Assembly: GCA_963749675.1 (NCBI GenBank)
Contig: CAVVNT010000013.1
Coordinates: 99,928-163,927 of the forward strand
Origin: Roseitranquillus sp963749675
GTDB taxonomy: Bacteria > Pseudomonadota > Alphaproteobacteria > Rhodobacterales > Rhodobacteraceae
DNA: 64,000 bases
Direction of reading: 5' to 3'
Positions 44,619 to 52,931 of this stretch are shown piece after piece; the stretch's first letter is position 1; each line of letters opens with the position of its first letter. Under the pieces are notes generated by a model. The model did no database searches. It was not told where the DNA came from and saw only the letters and a list, made by a program, of their open reading frames with translations. The translations under genes and the position numbers were made by a program.

Positions 44619-44637
44619 CTAGTCTGCAATCTAGTCT
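44619..44637 (-). promoter_or_regulatory. Direct-repeat pair upstream of the antitoxin gene
   Basis: Two copies of the 7-mer CTAGTCT (44619-44625 and 44631-44637) lie 12 bases apart directly before the antitoxin start, a normal place for the autoregulatory operator of a toxin-antitoxin pair. Function is inferred from position. Confidence 0.4.
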
Positions 44638-44847
44638 CATTCATTCTCCGCGGCAACGACATTCCGACCCTGTCGCGGCCCATCGTCCGCCCGGCATCGC
44701 ACCAGGCTTCCTGCACCCGACCCGCCCGCCCCGCAGCGGCGAGCCTCGCCTCTCCCTTGCTCCCGCCCGCACGTGCGCCACCTCGTTCTCCGAAGCTACC
44801 GGCCCGCGGCGGGCCAGCGGGAGCGGCGCAATGAGCCCCATCGGCGT

Positions 44848-46398
44848 ATGAGCCTCCTGGTGCAGCCACGGCTGGTGAACGGCCCCTCCGGCGACCCGGG
44901 CGTCTACCTGGATTTCCGCTTCGGCCGGCGCGCGATGCTGTTCGACCTCGGCGACCTCGGGCCGCTCTCCCCGCGCGAACTCTTGCGGGTCAGCCACGCC
45001 TTCGTCTCGCACGCGCACATGGACCACGTCGCGGGCTTCGACCGCCTGCTGCGGCTCCGCCTGCACCGCCCAAGGCCGCTGACGGTCGTCGGCCCGCCGG
45101 GTTTCGTGGACCAGGTCGCGCACCGGCTCGGCGCGTTCAGCTGGAACCTGCTCGACGCGACCTCGGTCGACTTCCGCCTGACCGCGCTGGAGTTCGACGG
45201 AACCCGCGCCTCGGCCGCGGCGGAGTTCCGGGCCCGCGAAGCCTTCGCCCGCCGTGCGCTGCCGCCCCCTGCCCTGCCGGCCGGCCTCGTGCTCGAGGAA
45301 GAGGCGCTGACCGTCGAAGCCGTGGCGCTCGACCACGGCATCCCCTCGCTCGCCTTCGCCCTTCAGGAAGCGCTTCGGATCAACGTCTGGCGCAGCGCGC
45401 TCGACGAGATGGGCCTGCCCGTCGGCCCCTGGATCGACGAGGCCAAGCGCGCCGTCCGCGCGGACCTTCCCGACGTTCACACCATCAGCGTTCCCGGCCA
45501 TGGCGAGGTACCGCTCAGCCTCCTGCGCGCGCGTGTCCTGCGGATCGGCCGCGGCCAGCGCGCCGCCTACGTCACCGACGCGGCAGACACGCCTGCGAAC
45601 CGCGACCGCATCGCCGGGCTCGCCGCCGACGCCGACCATCTTTTCGTCGAGGCGCCGTTCCTCGCCCGCGACGGCGACGTCGCCGCCGCGACCGCCCACC
45701 TCACCGCGCGCGCCGCAGGCGAGATTGCCCACGCCGCCGGAGCGCGTCGCGTCGTCGGCTTCCACCACTCCGCCCGCTACGCCGACGACACCACGCCGCT
45801 TGAGGCCGAGCTTCATGCCGCCGCGTCGGGCGATCGCGCGGCGCCCCCTGCCCCGCCCGGGCCGCCGGCGCACGACCCCGGCTGGCTCGAAGCCTGGAAG
45901 AGCCGCCCTCTGGACCCCGATGCCGCGGTCGCCCGGTTCGACCACCTTCCCGGCCTTGCGCCCGCTGATCTCCACGGCACCTGGCGCGGCGTCGGCCTCG
46001 CCACCGGCCATCCGCTCGACGGCCTGCTCGAGACGCTCGGATGGTTCGGCAAGCGTTTCGAGACCGACGACCGGGTGCAGCCTCTGCTTTTCGGGCCGGG
46101 CGCCACCCCGATCGACCCGGCGCTTCTGCCCGTCGGCGTCGTCGTGCGGTGGCCCGGTCTCGCCCGGACGCCGCCGGTCCCGAGCCTCTTCTCGCTGCTG
46201 CGCCCGGTCGTGCGCGCAAGGCGCCCCGCCGCCCGGCTGCGTCGCGTCACCTTCCGCGGCGTCGCGAGCGCCGCGATGATCTACGACCGCCAGCCGATCA
46301 TCGACCATTTCCGGGCCGTCGACGGCGATCTCGTCCTCGGCCTGATGGAGATGCGCGCGGCGCCGCCTTACTTCTTCCTGCTCTCGCGCGCCGACTGA
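44848..46398 (+). CDS. RNase Z-like metallo-beta-lactamase fused to GXWXG and DUF4334 domains
   Basis: A 516-residue two-part protein. Residues 1 to about 325 are an MBL fold of the RNase Z branch: FVSHAHMDHVAG (HxHxDH zinc motif near 53), LDHGIPSLAFAL, AYVTDAADT and VVGFHHSARY. After a proline-rich linker, residues from about 350 carry a GXWXG domain (DLHGTWRGVGLATGHPLDG) and then DUF4334 (RRVTFRGVASAAMIYDRQP, IIDHFRAVDGDLVLGLMEM). Each half is a known family, and I know of no common protein with this join. The frame is continuous across it. The function is unknown; lipid or small-ligand hydrolysis is possible. Confidence 0.8.
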   Translation: MSLLVQPRLVNGPSGDPGVYLDFRFGRRAMLFDLGDLGPLSPRELLRVSHAFVSHAHMDHVAGFDRLLRLRLHRPRPLTVVGPPGFVDQVAHRLGAFSWNLLDATSVDFRLTALEFDGTRASAAAEFRAREAFARRALPPPALPAGLVLEEEALTVEAVALDHGIPSLAFALQEALRINVWRSALDEMGLPVGPWIDEAKRAVRADLPDVHTISVPGHGEVPLSLLRARVLRIGRGQRAAYVTDAADTPANRDRIAGLAADADHLFVEAPFLARDGDVAAATAHLTARAAGEIAHAAGARRVVGFHHSARYADDTTPLEAELHAAASGDRAAPPAPPGPPAHDPGWLEAWKSRPLDPDAAVARFDHLPGLAPADLHGTWRGVGLATGHPLDGLLETLGWFGKRFETDDRVQPLLFGPGATPIDPALLPVGVVVRWPGLARTPPVPSLFSLLRPVVRARRPAARLRRVTFRGVASAAMIYDRQPIIDHFRAVDGDLVLGLMEMRAAPPYFFLLSRAD

Positions 46399-46493
46399 GC
46401 CTGTGGCGCAGAACCATGTCGCCATCTAGGGCTCCGTTCCCGGCAAGCAGCGCGAAGAGGCGACACGGGGACCTGCCAGCGCGGGCTCCGCCC

Positions 46494-47168
46494 TCACCGC
46501 GCGACAAGGCGCAGCTCGCGCACCGTCGGGTCGACCTCGCTGAAGGCCGCCAGGATGCGGGTTGTAAAATGCGTCGCCACGTAGTCCGCGACGAACTTCG
46601 ACGGCGCCGCCAGCGTCACCCGTCCCGCCTCCCGCCCGGCCTCGGCGAGGTTGCCGAACCATGCCGCGTGCAGCGACCGGTCCTGGTGCCAGAGCCGCTC
46701 GGACACGCGCGCCCACAGCGTGCCGTCCACCGCCGGCGCCTGCGCTCGCACGAAGGGCACGACGTTGTCCGCCGTGGGCTCGTTCTGCGTCAGGCGTGCG
46801 GCGAAATCGGGCCCGATGGCCTCCCAGATCGGGCGCGTGTCGGCGAGCAGTCGGGCGACATCGATGCCGTGCTCCGTCACGCGGCCTCGTGCTGCCGGTC
46901 GCCGCACCGTCAGCCATCCGCGTGCGCGCATCAGCGCAAGCTCGCGCTTCGCGGTGCGCTCCGTCACGCCCCATAAGCGCGCTATTTCCCGCTGCCCGAC
47001 AATCAGCGTCTCGCTCTGCCAGTTGAACCGGGCCGTGATCAGGACTGCGAGCCGCGGCGCCAGTCGCGCGCCGGCGCCATCGTCATGCAGACCGAAGGCC
47101 AGCAACGCTGTCAGGATATCGTACTTCAGGACGGAAGCATTCCGCCCCGTCACACGCGCTGCGCGCAT
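46494..47168 (-). CDS. Plasmid replication initiator, DnaA-like type
   Basis: A 224-residue initiator. The N-terminal half is a winged-helix region (VLKYDILTALLAFGLHD, VGQREIARLWGVTERTAKRE, LMRARGWLTVRRPAARGRVT). The C-terminal 90 residues resemble the DnaA N-terminal domain: LWARVSERLWHQDRSLHAAW, RVTLAAPSKFVADYVATHFT, ILAAFSEVDPTVRELRLVAR. This combination matches the DnaA-like replicases of Rhodobacteraceae plasmids and lacks any AAA+ module. Start taken at the ATG at 47168; the frame is open much further upstream, but that stretch is the regulatory region. It is divergent from parA. Confidence 0.83.
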   Translation of the reverse strand: MRAARVTGRNASVLKYDILTALLAFGLHDDGAGARLAPRLAVLITARFNWQSETLIVGQREIARLWGVTERTAKRELALMRARGWLTVRRPAARGRVTEHGIDVARLLADTRPIWEAIGPDFAARLTQNEPTADNVVPFVRAQAPAVDGTLWARVSERLWHQDRSLHAAWFGNLAEAGREAGRVTLAAPSKFVADYVATHFTTRILAAFSEVDPTVRELRLVAR

Positions 47169-47273
47169 CTGCCTGTCCCTCCGGTTGCGTACCGGCTGCC
47201 TCGCGCCTTCCGTCCTTGCGACCTCTCCGGGCCGTCGATCTTCAGACAGAGCGTATTTCCGGCGCTTGTCGCC

Positions 47274-47302
47274 ATTAGCGTTGTCGGCGGCGGAGTTGTC
47301 AA
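47274..47302 (-). promoter_or_regulatory. Probable promoter of the replication initiator
   Basis: On the minus strand a perfect TTGACA (47297-47302) is followed after 17 bases by GCTAAT (47274-47279, four of six consensus). Transcription would start about 100 bases before the initiator ATG. The three TTGTC elements overlap it, so they may be operators for initiator autoregulation. Confidence 0.52.
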
Positions 47303-47520
47303 CGATTCTGCGCCCAGGGGGTCTCCTGGGCCGAAATCCCGTCTCGAGAATCGGTATGTCTTTGGTATTGGGGGACACACTGGCTGTCCCGTCAATTCGC
47401 CTTGATGTCCTCTCAAGGTCTTGAGCCCGGGTTCTTGTGTCACCCCAACCTGTGGCCGAGAAGCACGGGTCGCGCCGGCCCGACCGATTCGCTGTCGCTG
47501 CCCTTCTGTCGCTTGACCGG

Positions 47521-47538
47521 CCTTCCCGGCGGGGAAGG
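47521..47538. repeat. Partition palindrome copy 1 (parS-like)
   Basis: CCTTCCCGGCGGGGAAGG, one mismatch from the perfect 18-bp form CCTTCCCCGCGGGGAAGG. It lies 88 bases before the parA start. Confidence 0.7.
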
Positions 47539-47560
47539 GTTCGATACACGATACGCGTTG

Positions 47561-47590
47561 TAGACAGAAACGCCAAATCAGGCGTATTCT
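47561..47590 (+). promoter_or_regulatory. Putative parA promoter with internal inverted repeat
   Basis: TAGACA (47561-47566), 18 bases, TATTCT (47585-47590). The spacer holds ACGCC-AAATCA-GGCGT (47570-47585), and CGCCAA (47571-47576) also pairs with TTGGCG at 47590-47595. ParA proteins with an N-terminal helix-turn-helix usually repress their own operon, so this is a candidate operator. The promoter match is modest. Confidence 0.35.
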
Positions 47591-47625
47591 TGGCGCAGAG
47601 CAGAATTAACGTCCCGAGGCAGGCA

Positions 47626-48967
47626 ATGTTCACGCACGAAGACCTGCGGGCGCTCCAGTCGCGCTCGCTCAAGATGCAGGGCTGGATTCGCCAGCAGACC
47701 TTCTCCCCCGAGAATGAGAAGACCCTGCGCCGCTTCTCCTCGTGGGAGGTGGCGGAGCTGATCCTGGGGCTCAACCAGTCGACCTTCCGCGGGCGTCTGG
47801 CGGCCGACCCCACCTTCCCCGCGGGGAAGGTAGAGCCCGACGGCCGACAGCGCTGGTTCTCGCTCGAGGAGGTCAACACGCTGCGTCGCAAGCTCAAGGT
47901 CAAGGGCAAGCCGCTCCTGCCGGAGCGGCCGCCCGGGCGCGCCTTCCGCACCGCCATCGCCAACTTCAAGGGCGGCGCCGGCAAGTCGACGGTCGCGCTC
48001 CACTTTGCCCACGCCGCCGCGCTCGACGGCTACCGCGTCCTCGTCGTGGACTTCGACCCGCAGGCGACGCTCAGCCACTCGATGGGGCTCACCGACGTGT
48101 CGGAGGAGCAGACGGTCTGGGGCATCATGGCCCGTGACCTGGTGCGCGAGACCGACCGGATGAACGCCGCCCCCGTCGCCGCGCAGTCCGGCACCGCCCT
48201 GCCCCGCCGGACGATCCCCGCCTCGATCCGCGATCTCGGCCTGCAGGAGCTTCGGATCGGCGACTTCATCCGGCCGACGAACTGGCCCACGATCGACATC
48301 ATCCCGTCGTGCGCCAATGCCGCCTTCGTCGAGTTCGCCTCGGCCCAGTATCGCCACCTCAACCCCGAATGGTCCTTCTTCGCCGCCGTCAGCCGCTACC
48401 TCGACCAGTTGCCGGATGACGAGTGGGACCTGGTCCTCTTCGACTGTCCGCCGGCTATCGGGTACCAGTCGATGAACGCTGTCTTCGCCGCGGACATGCT
48501 GGTGATCCCGTCGGGGCCCGGCTACTGGGAATACGACTCGACCACCTCCTTCATCGGCCAGCTTGCCGAGGCGCTGGAGGATTCTGAGCCACGGCTTCGA
48601 AGGCACCTTCCCCCCGGGGAAGATCGACCTGCCCAAGTCGTTTCACGAGGTCCGCTTCCTGCTGACGCGCTACGAGCCCGGGAACGAGCTGCACCGCGCC
48701 ATGTACGAAGCGTTCGGCAAGGTCTTCGGGGACCGCCTATCGCTGTCGCCGATCGAGATGACCCGCGCCGTCGAGCAGTCCGGCAGGTTCCTCAGCTCGG
48801 TCTACGAGATCGACTACCGGCAGATGACGCGTGAGACCTGGCGCCGCGCGCGCGGTACCTTCGACAGGGCATGGCGGGAGTTTCACGGCACGATGATGCC
48901 CGCCTGGCGCGGCGCCGCGGCCGAGCCGTCAGAGGTTCCGGTGGGAAAGGTGGCGAGCGGTGCGTGA
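47626..48967 (+). CDS. parA: Plasmid partition ATPase ParA (type Ia), frame broken by a 1-base insertion
   Basis: Partition motor protein of about 446 residues after correction. An N-terminal helix-turn-helix (FSSWEVAELILGLNQSTFRG, about 36-55) marks type Ia and autoregulation. The ATPase has ANFKGGAGKSTVALHFAHA, LVVDFDPQATLSHSMGL and LVLFDCPPAIGYQSMNAV. At 48581-48584 an extra T breaks the frame after QLAEALED; removing it continues LSHGFEGTFPPGKIDLPK and FHEVRFLLTRYEPG. As a maintenance gene, loss would be costly, so a sequence error is plausible. Two copies of the par palindrome lie inside it (47813 and 48606). Confidence 0.9.
47813..47830. repeat. Partition palindrome copy 2 (parS-like), inside parA
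   Basis: Perfect CCTTCCCCGCGGGGAAGG within parA, encoding TFPAGKV at about residues 63-69, just after the helix-turn-helix. Confidence 0.75.
48606..48623. repeat. Partition palindrome copy 3 (parS-like), inside parA
   Basis: CCTTCCCCCCGGGGAAGA, two differences from the perfect form. It is inside the 3' part of parA, encoding TFPPGKI, 23 bases after the frame break. Confidence 0.62.
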
Positions 48968-48994
48968 ACGGACGGGTAGGGCAGCGGCCGGGAT

Positions 48995-49012
48995 CCTTCC
49001 CCGCGGGGAAGC
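48995..49012. repeat. Partition palindrome copy 4 (parS-like), between parA and parB
   Basis: CCTTCCCCGCGGGGAAGC, one outer difference, in the 60-base gap between the parA stop and the parB start. Confidence 0.75.
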
Positions 49013-49027
49013 CGGCAGGAGGCAGGC

Positions 49028-50116
49028 ATGAGCCGCAAGCGACGCATGTTCGACATCGAGATGCCCGAGGAGGACCCGCCCGCGCCCGAGCGCCCGGCGG
49101 GAGAGGCGCTGCGGCGCGGACCGATGGCCAGCGCCATCGCCGAGAACGCCGGCGCCCTGAGCGCCCGGCGCGACGCTGAAGCCGCCATCCGCGCCGAGAA
49201 CGATGCGTTGGCGCACGAGTACGTGGCGCTCAAGCGGGCGGGGCTCGTCGTCCGAATGGTGCCGCTCGATCAGGTCGTCTCCGAGACGCTGGTACGCGAC
49301 CGCGCACCGGGCCTGGACGAGCATCTCGACGAGCTGGTGACGTCGATCCGGGAGGTCGGCCTGTCGAACCCGATCCGGGTGGAGGAGCGTGACGACGGAG
49401 GCTTCGAGCTGGTGCAGGGGTACCGCCGCCTCTCGGCGTACCGGCGGCTGCTGGACGAGACGGGCGAGGGGGCGTGGGCCGAGATTCCCGCCGGCATCCT
49501 TCCCCGCGGGGAAGGTGTCGCGGCGCTCTATCGGCGGATGGTGGACGAGAACATCGTCCGCAAGGACCTCTCCTTCGCAGAGATGGCGGAGGTCGCGCAG
49601 CATTATGCCGCCGACCCCTCGACCGGCCCGAACGACGTCGAGGCCGCGGTGACGGAGCTGTTCCAGTCCGCCGGCTACCAGAAGCGCAGCTACATCCGCT
49701 CCTTTGCGCGCCTGATGGCGCTCGTCGGGCGTGACCTCGCGTACCCTCAGGAGGTGCCACGGAGCCTCGGACTGGCGCTGCTGAAGCGGCTGGAGGACGA
49801 CGAGAGCGCGCTCCATCGGCTGCGGCAGCTGCTCGCCGGATGGGAAGGCCGCAGCATCGCCGACGAGCTTGGCGTGCTGCGACGGGTGGCGTCGGCGGAG
49901 GTGCTCGACGACGACGCGGCGCCCAAGGCCGCGCGGCGCGCGGGGCAGGGCGGCCGGAAGCCCCGCACCACGTTCGAGGTCGCCCGGGGCGGGCAGCGGG
50001 TGAAGTGCACCGCCGGGGTCGGGCGGCTGGAGCTGCGGCTCGACCGGGACTTCACCGACGTCGACCGCCGCAAGCTCGAGGCCGGGCTCCTGCGCCTGCT
50101 CGACGCGCTCGACTGA
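49028..50116 (+). CDS. parB: Plasmid partition protein ParB
   Basis: Centromere-binding protein of 362 residues. The N-terminal basic stretch SRKRRMFDIEMPEEDPP contacts ParA in this family. The ParB nuclease/CTPase domain includes DELVTSIREVGLSNPIRVEE and FELVQGYRRLSAYRRLLDE (GxRRxxA box), followed by VDENIVRKDLSFAEMAEVAQ and a helical DNA-binding core; the C-terminal dimerisation part is RLELRLDRDFTDVDRRKLEA. It follows parA by 60 bases. One perfect par palindrome is embedded in its coding sequence (49499-49516) and another lies directly after its stop. Confidence 0.92.
   Translation: MSRKRRMFDIEMPEEDPPAPERPAGEALRRGPMASAIAENAGALSARRDAEAAIRAENDALAHEYVALKRAGLVVRMVPLDQVVSETLVRDRAPGLDEHLDELVTSIREVGLSNPIRVEERDDGGFELVQGYRRLSAYRRLLDETGEGAWAEIPAGILPRGEGVAALYRRMVDENIVRKDLSFAEMAEVAQHYAADPSTGPNDVEAAVTELFQSAGYQKRSYIRSFARLMALVGRDLAYPQEVPRSLGLALLKRLEDDESALHRLRQLLAGWEGRSIADELGVLRRVASAEVLDDDAAPKAARRAGQGGRKPRTTFEVARGGQRVKCTAGVGRLELRLDRDFTDVDRRKLEAGLLRLLDALD
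49499..49516. repeat. Partition palindrome copy 5 (parS-like), inside parB
   Basis: Perfect CCTTCCCCGCGGGGAAGG inside parB. It encodes ILPRGEG at about residues 157-163, in a different codon phase from the parA copies, so the DNA and not the peptide is conserved. Confidence 0.75.
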
Positions 50117-50134
50117 CCTTCCCTGCGGGGAAGC
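50117..50134. repeat. Partition palindrome copy 6 (parS-like), after parB
   Basis: CCTTCCCTGCGGGGAAGC, two differences, starting at the base after the parB stop codon and ending 11 bases before the resolvase stop. Confidence 0.65.
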
Positions 50135-50145
50135 CGGTTGGCGCC

Positions 50146-51033
50146 TCAGTCCGGCGGCAGCATCCCGTGCTTCTTCGCCCGCTCCAGCAGCATTCGGACG
50201 GAGCTTGGCTGCCAGTTGGTGCGACCGCGGGGGGTGCGCTCGCGCATCGCCTCGAGGCGGTCGCAGATGCCCTTAAGGGTGAGGTCCGGGTCTGCGCCGG
50301 CGATGCCGGCGACGATGGCCAGCAGCCGATCGTCGGCGGCGCGGGGGCGGGCGCGGCCGAGGACGACGGGGTCGAGGAACCCGTCGGCGACGTAGCGCTT
50401 CGTCGCCCGGACGAGGCGCTCGACGCTCCAGGGGCGACCCTGCGCGCGGGCGTTGACGAGGCGGACCAGATCCTCCCAGGCCATGTCCGGCCGGTGCCGG
50501 CGGACGAGGGGCACCCACTCCTCCGCCGTCTGCGTCAGCGCCTCGAAGTAGCGGTCGTCGCGGGCGCGGCGGAGGGCGCGGATCGCTTGCGGGTCGCGGG
50601 CGCGCAGGCCGGGGTTGCCGCCGACGCGGCCGCGGGCGCGGGCGGAGCGCAGGCCGGCCATCGTGCGCTCGCGGATCAGGGCGCGCTCCAGCTCGGCGGC
50701 GGCGCCGAGCACCTGCAGGGTGAACTTGCCCTGCGGGCTGGTGGTGTCGATCGGATCGCCCAGCGAGCGGAAGTGCGCGCCCTTGGCCTCGAGCCCCTCG
50801 AGGACCTCGAGCAGGTGGCTCAGCGAGCGGGCGAGACGGTCGATCCTGACCACCACCAGCACGTCGCCGGGCCCGAGCCGGCGCAGGAGCCGCCCGAGGA
50901 CGGGGCGGCTGCGGCTGGCGCCCGAGGCGTGCTCCTCCTGGATCTCGGCGCATCCGGCGGCGCGCAGCTCCTCGGTCTGCGGCGCGGTGAGCTGGTCGTC
51001 GGTGGAGACGCGGGCGTAGCCGATCAATGCCAT
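50146..51033 (-). CDS. Serine recombinase (resolvase/invertase family)
   Basis: Site-specific recombinase of 295 residues. The catalytic domain opens ALIGYARVSTDDQLTAPQTE with the nucleophilic serine in VSTDDQ, and shows EEHASGASRSRPVLGRLL, LVVVRIDRLARSLSHLLEVL and ALIRERTMAGLRSARARGR. After about residue 145 an extra 150-residue C-terminal part replaces the usual short helix-turn-helix, with TNWQPSSVRMLLERAKKHGM at the end. It is likely a multimer-resolution enzyme for the replicon, given its place next to parB; an invertase role is possible. Convergent with parB. Confidence 0.88.
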   Translation of the reverse strand: MALIGYARVSTDDQLTAPQTEELRAAGCAEIQEEHASGASRSRPVLGRLLRRLGPGDVLVVVRIDRLARSLSHLLEVLEGLEAKGAHFRSLGDPIDTTSPQGKFTLQVLGAAAELERALIRERTMAGLRSARARGRVGGNPGLRARDPQAIRALRRARDDRYFEALTQTAEEWVPLVRRHRPDMAWEDLVRLVNARAQGRPWSVERLVRATKRYVADGFLDPVVLGRARPRAADDRLLAIVAGIAGADPDLTLKGICDRLEAMRERTPRGRTNWQPSSVRMLLERAKKHGMLPPD

Positions 51034-51373
51034 GATCGGGCCAAAGGATGCTGCGGGACAAGGGAGGCTGGCACGGGTGATGGCGCGCTATTTGCAATTC
51101 TATATGCCTCCAGTAAACGGCCGTTTGCAGACGCAGGCAAGCCCTGCGTGCTGTCGCGCCGGTCGTTCTCGAGTGGCGGCAAGTCCCTTGTACGGTGCGG
51201 CGCGAGGCTCCCGCCCGGCTTCTGCAATGCAGGGATCCCCGGGCGAGGCGCTGCCGGAGACGGTCGCGGCGCCGCCGCTTCTTCGGAGGTGGCGAGACAG
51301 ATGTAACTGAAGCTGATATACTTTCCGTCGCTGCGATCTTAGCTTGCGAACGAGACGCTTGCGCGGAGGACGC
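51034..51373. other. Intergenic region between resolvase and RHE_PE00001-type gene, candidate res site
   Basis: No gene is seen. The stretch 51089-51150 is AT-richer than its surroundings and contains a perfect 12-bp palindrome AAACGGCCGTTT (51115-51126) and two TTTGCA copies (51091 and 51124). Resolvases often act at sites directly upstream of their own gene, so this is the natural place for a res site. A second AT-rich patch at 51300-51345 may hold the promoter of the downstream gene. Confidence 0.42.
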
Positions 51374-52515
51374 ATGGACGGACAGGGCACGCGGATGCAC
51401 CTGGCGCTGCTCCGGGCGGAGGTGGCGGCGGCGCGGATCGAGGCGCTGACGCTCGCCGAGCCCGAAGTCGGCCGACTCTGGCGCACCGAGGCCGCCTTTG
51501 CCGAGGCGTCCGGTCGGTGGCGCTCGAGGACGTGCGGCTGTCGGAATCCGAGATCGTGATGCGCCTGGCGATGAACCGGACCGCGGCGGTCGACGCCCGC
51601 GGCGCCGAGCTCGCCGGGCAGATCCTCGACGTGCTGCGCGCGCCCGGCGACGTGCCGGGCGACCCGGTTGCCGCGATCCGCCGGATCGAGCGCGCCGCCG
51701 CGCCGATCGGGGTCGCGCCGGACCCGACCGAACGCCCCGGCGACGCCGAGCTGCTGGCGCTGGCCGAGGGGCTCGGCCCCTGGCTCGAGATGCCGGTGGC
51801 GGCGGGCCTGCGGGCGGCGGCGGACTATGCCGTCCGTTCGGGGAGGCGGTCTCCGGCAGCCGAGCGGCTGCTGTTCGTCGCGGTCGAGAGCGCGGCGCGC
51901 GCGCAGCTGGCGGGGCAGGGCAGGGGGCCCGTCCGCGACGGCGACCTGCTGGCGCCGGTCGGCGCGACCTGGGTGGTGACGCCGTCGGTGGCGCTGACGC
52001 GGCGCGGCTTCCGGCTCTGGTCGCCGCTGAAGCCCGGCGGCGTGGCGGAGCTGCTGGGGCTGGTTGCGGAGAGCCTGGCGTGGGATCTCGGGCAGCTCGG
52101 CCGGCTGCGCCGGGACGTGGCGGCGATCCGGGCGGCGGGGCAGGGGCGGCACGGCCGTTCGCGGATGGAGGATATGGCGACGTTCGTTCTGGCGCGGCCG
52201 ATCTTCACCTCGGCGCTGGTGGCGGACGCGCTCGGCGTGACCCGGCGCACGGCGCTGAACCTGATCGCCGAGCTCGAGGGGCAGGGCCTCGTCCGCAACC
52301 TCCTGCCGCGCCGCGCCGCGCGGTTCTGGGCCACGGCGTCGCTGGCCGAGCGCCTGCGGGTGCGGGCGCCGCGGCGTCGGAACTTGTCCGCGGAGCGTCC
52401 TGCCGGCGCGCGCGACGAGGCGCCGGAGCAGGGCGACGGATCGCCGGCCACAGCCGAACTCGACCGCGCCATCGCCGCGGCGGACGAGATCCTGCGCGGG
52501 CTGAGGAGCGGGTGA
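51374..52515 (+). CDS. RHE_PE00001-family plasmid protein with helix-turn-helix (DUF1612-like), frame broken near the N-terminus
   Basis: About 380 residues after correction. The N-terminal part (MDGQGTRMHLALLRAEVAAA, EPEVGRLWRTEAAFAEASG) and the rest (VALEDVRLSESEIVMRLAMN, FVLARPIFTSALVADALGVT, RRTALNLIAELEGQGLVRNL) match the RHE_PE00001 group of plasmid proteins, which resemble Fic-associated DNA-binding proteins and carry a C-terminal helix-turn-helix. The frame changes at 51511-51517, where one base is missing. The ATG at 51374 follows GGAGG. The function is unknown; the family is common on rhizobial and rhodobacterial plasmids. Confidence 0.78.
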
Positions 52516-52931
52516 ACTGCGGCAAGGGAGGGGCCGCTGGGGAGTGGACGGCGGCAGCGGCGGCGTGGCATCGAGACAGGTCCGGGCCTGACATGATCGG
52601 CCATGCGCGTCGGCAGCGAGCACGCGCCTTTGGCTGCGCTTGTCGGCGCCTCAAGCTCGGCTTGCATGGTCGGCTCGGACGAGAGAGCCAGCGTCTTCCG
52701 CAAGAGGTCGCCGTCGGCCAGTGGTCGGAGATCTCGAACCGGACCGGCCTCGACCACCTCCACGTTCTCGGCCTCGGCTGCAGTTTCTTCTTATGTGGGG
52801 AAGTCGGCCAAGGATGATCCCGTCCTCGAAGGGTGGGGCTGCGGCACAAGCTTGCGCTTTCTGTTGCGCGCGCGTCAGATGCGGGGACTGCGTCTGCGGT
52901 GCCGCTTCGAGCGTTCGATCGGGGGAATTGC
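52516..52931. other. Interval without a recognised gene
   Basis: Nothing firm. On the minus strand a frame from about 52763 reads like coding sequence for some 60 residues (EVVEAGPVRDLRPLADGDLL, RKTLALSSEPTMQAELEAPT) and then degrades into basic repeats. It may be a remnant of a lost gene or mobile element. I recognise no family, terminal repeats or target duplications. Confidence 0.4.

Larger units (their letters stand above)
47169..47625. other. Initiator-parA intergenic region, probable origin
   Basis: No gene. It holds the probable initiator promoter (47274-47302), three TTGTC elements at 47266, 47281 and 47296 with exact 15-base period, a 7-bp-arm hairpin GCCCAGG/CCTGGGC (47312-47331), a 12-bp palindrome TCAAGGTCTTGA (47413-47424), the first par palindrome (47521-47538) and an inverted repeat inside a putative parA promoter (47570-47595). 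This crowding of small repeats between initiator and partition genes is where a replication origin would be expected. Confidence 0.55.

Noticed and set aside
47513..47548. TTGACC at 47513 as the -35 of parA
   Set aside because: No acceptable -10 lies 16-19 bases downstream; the par palindrome fills the spacer. TAGACA/TATTCT at 47561-47590 fits better.
47169..47984. Upstream extension of the initiator frame to 47984
   Set aside because: The frame is open but the added sequence is arginine-rich, crosses the whole regulatory region and overlaps parA on the other strand. The start at 47168 gives normal family structure.
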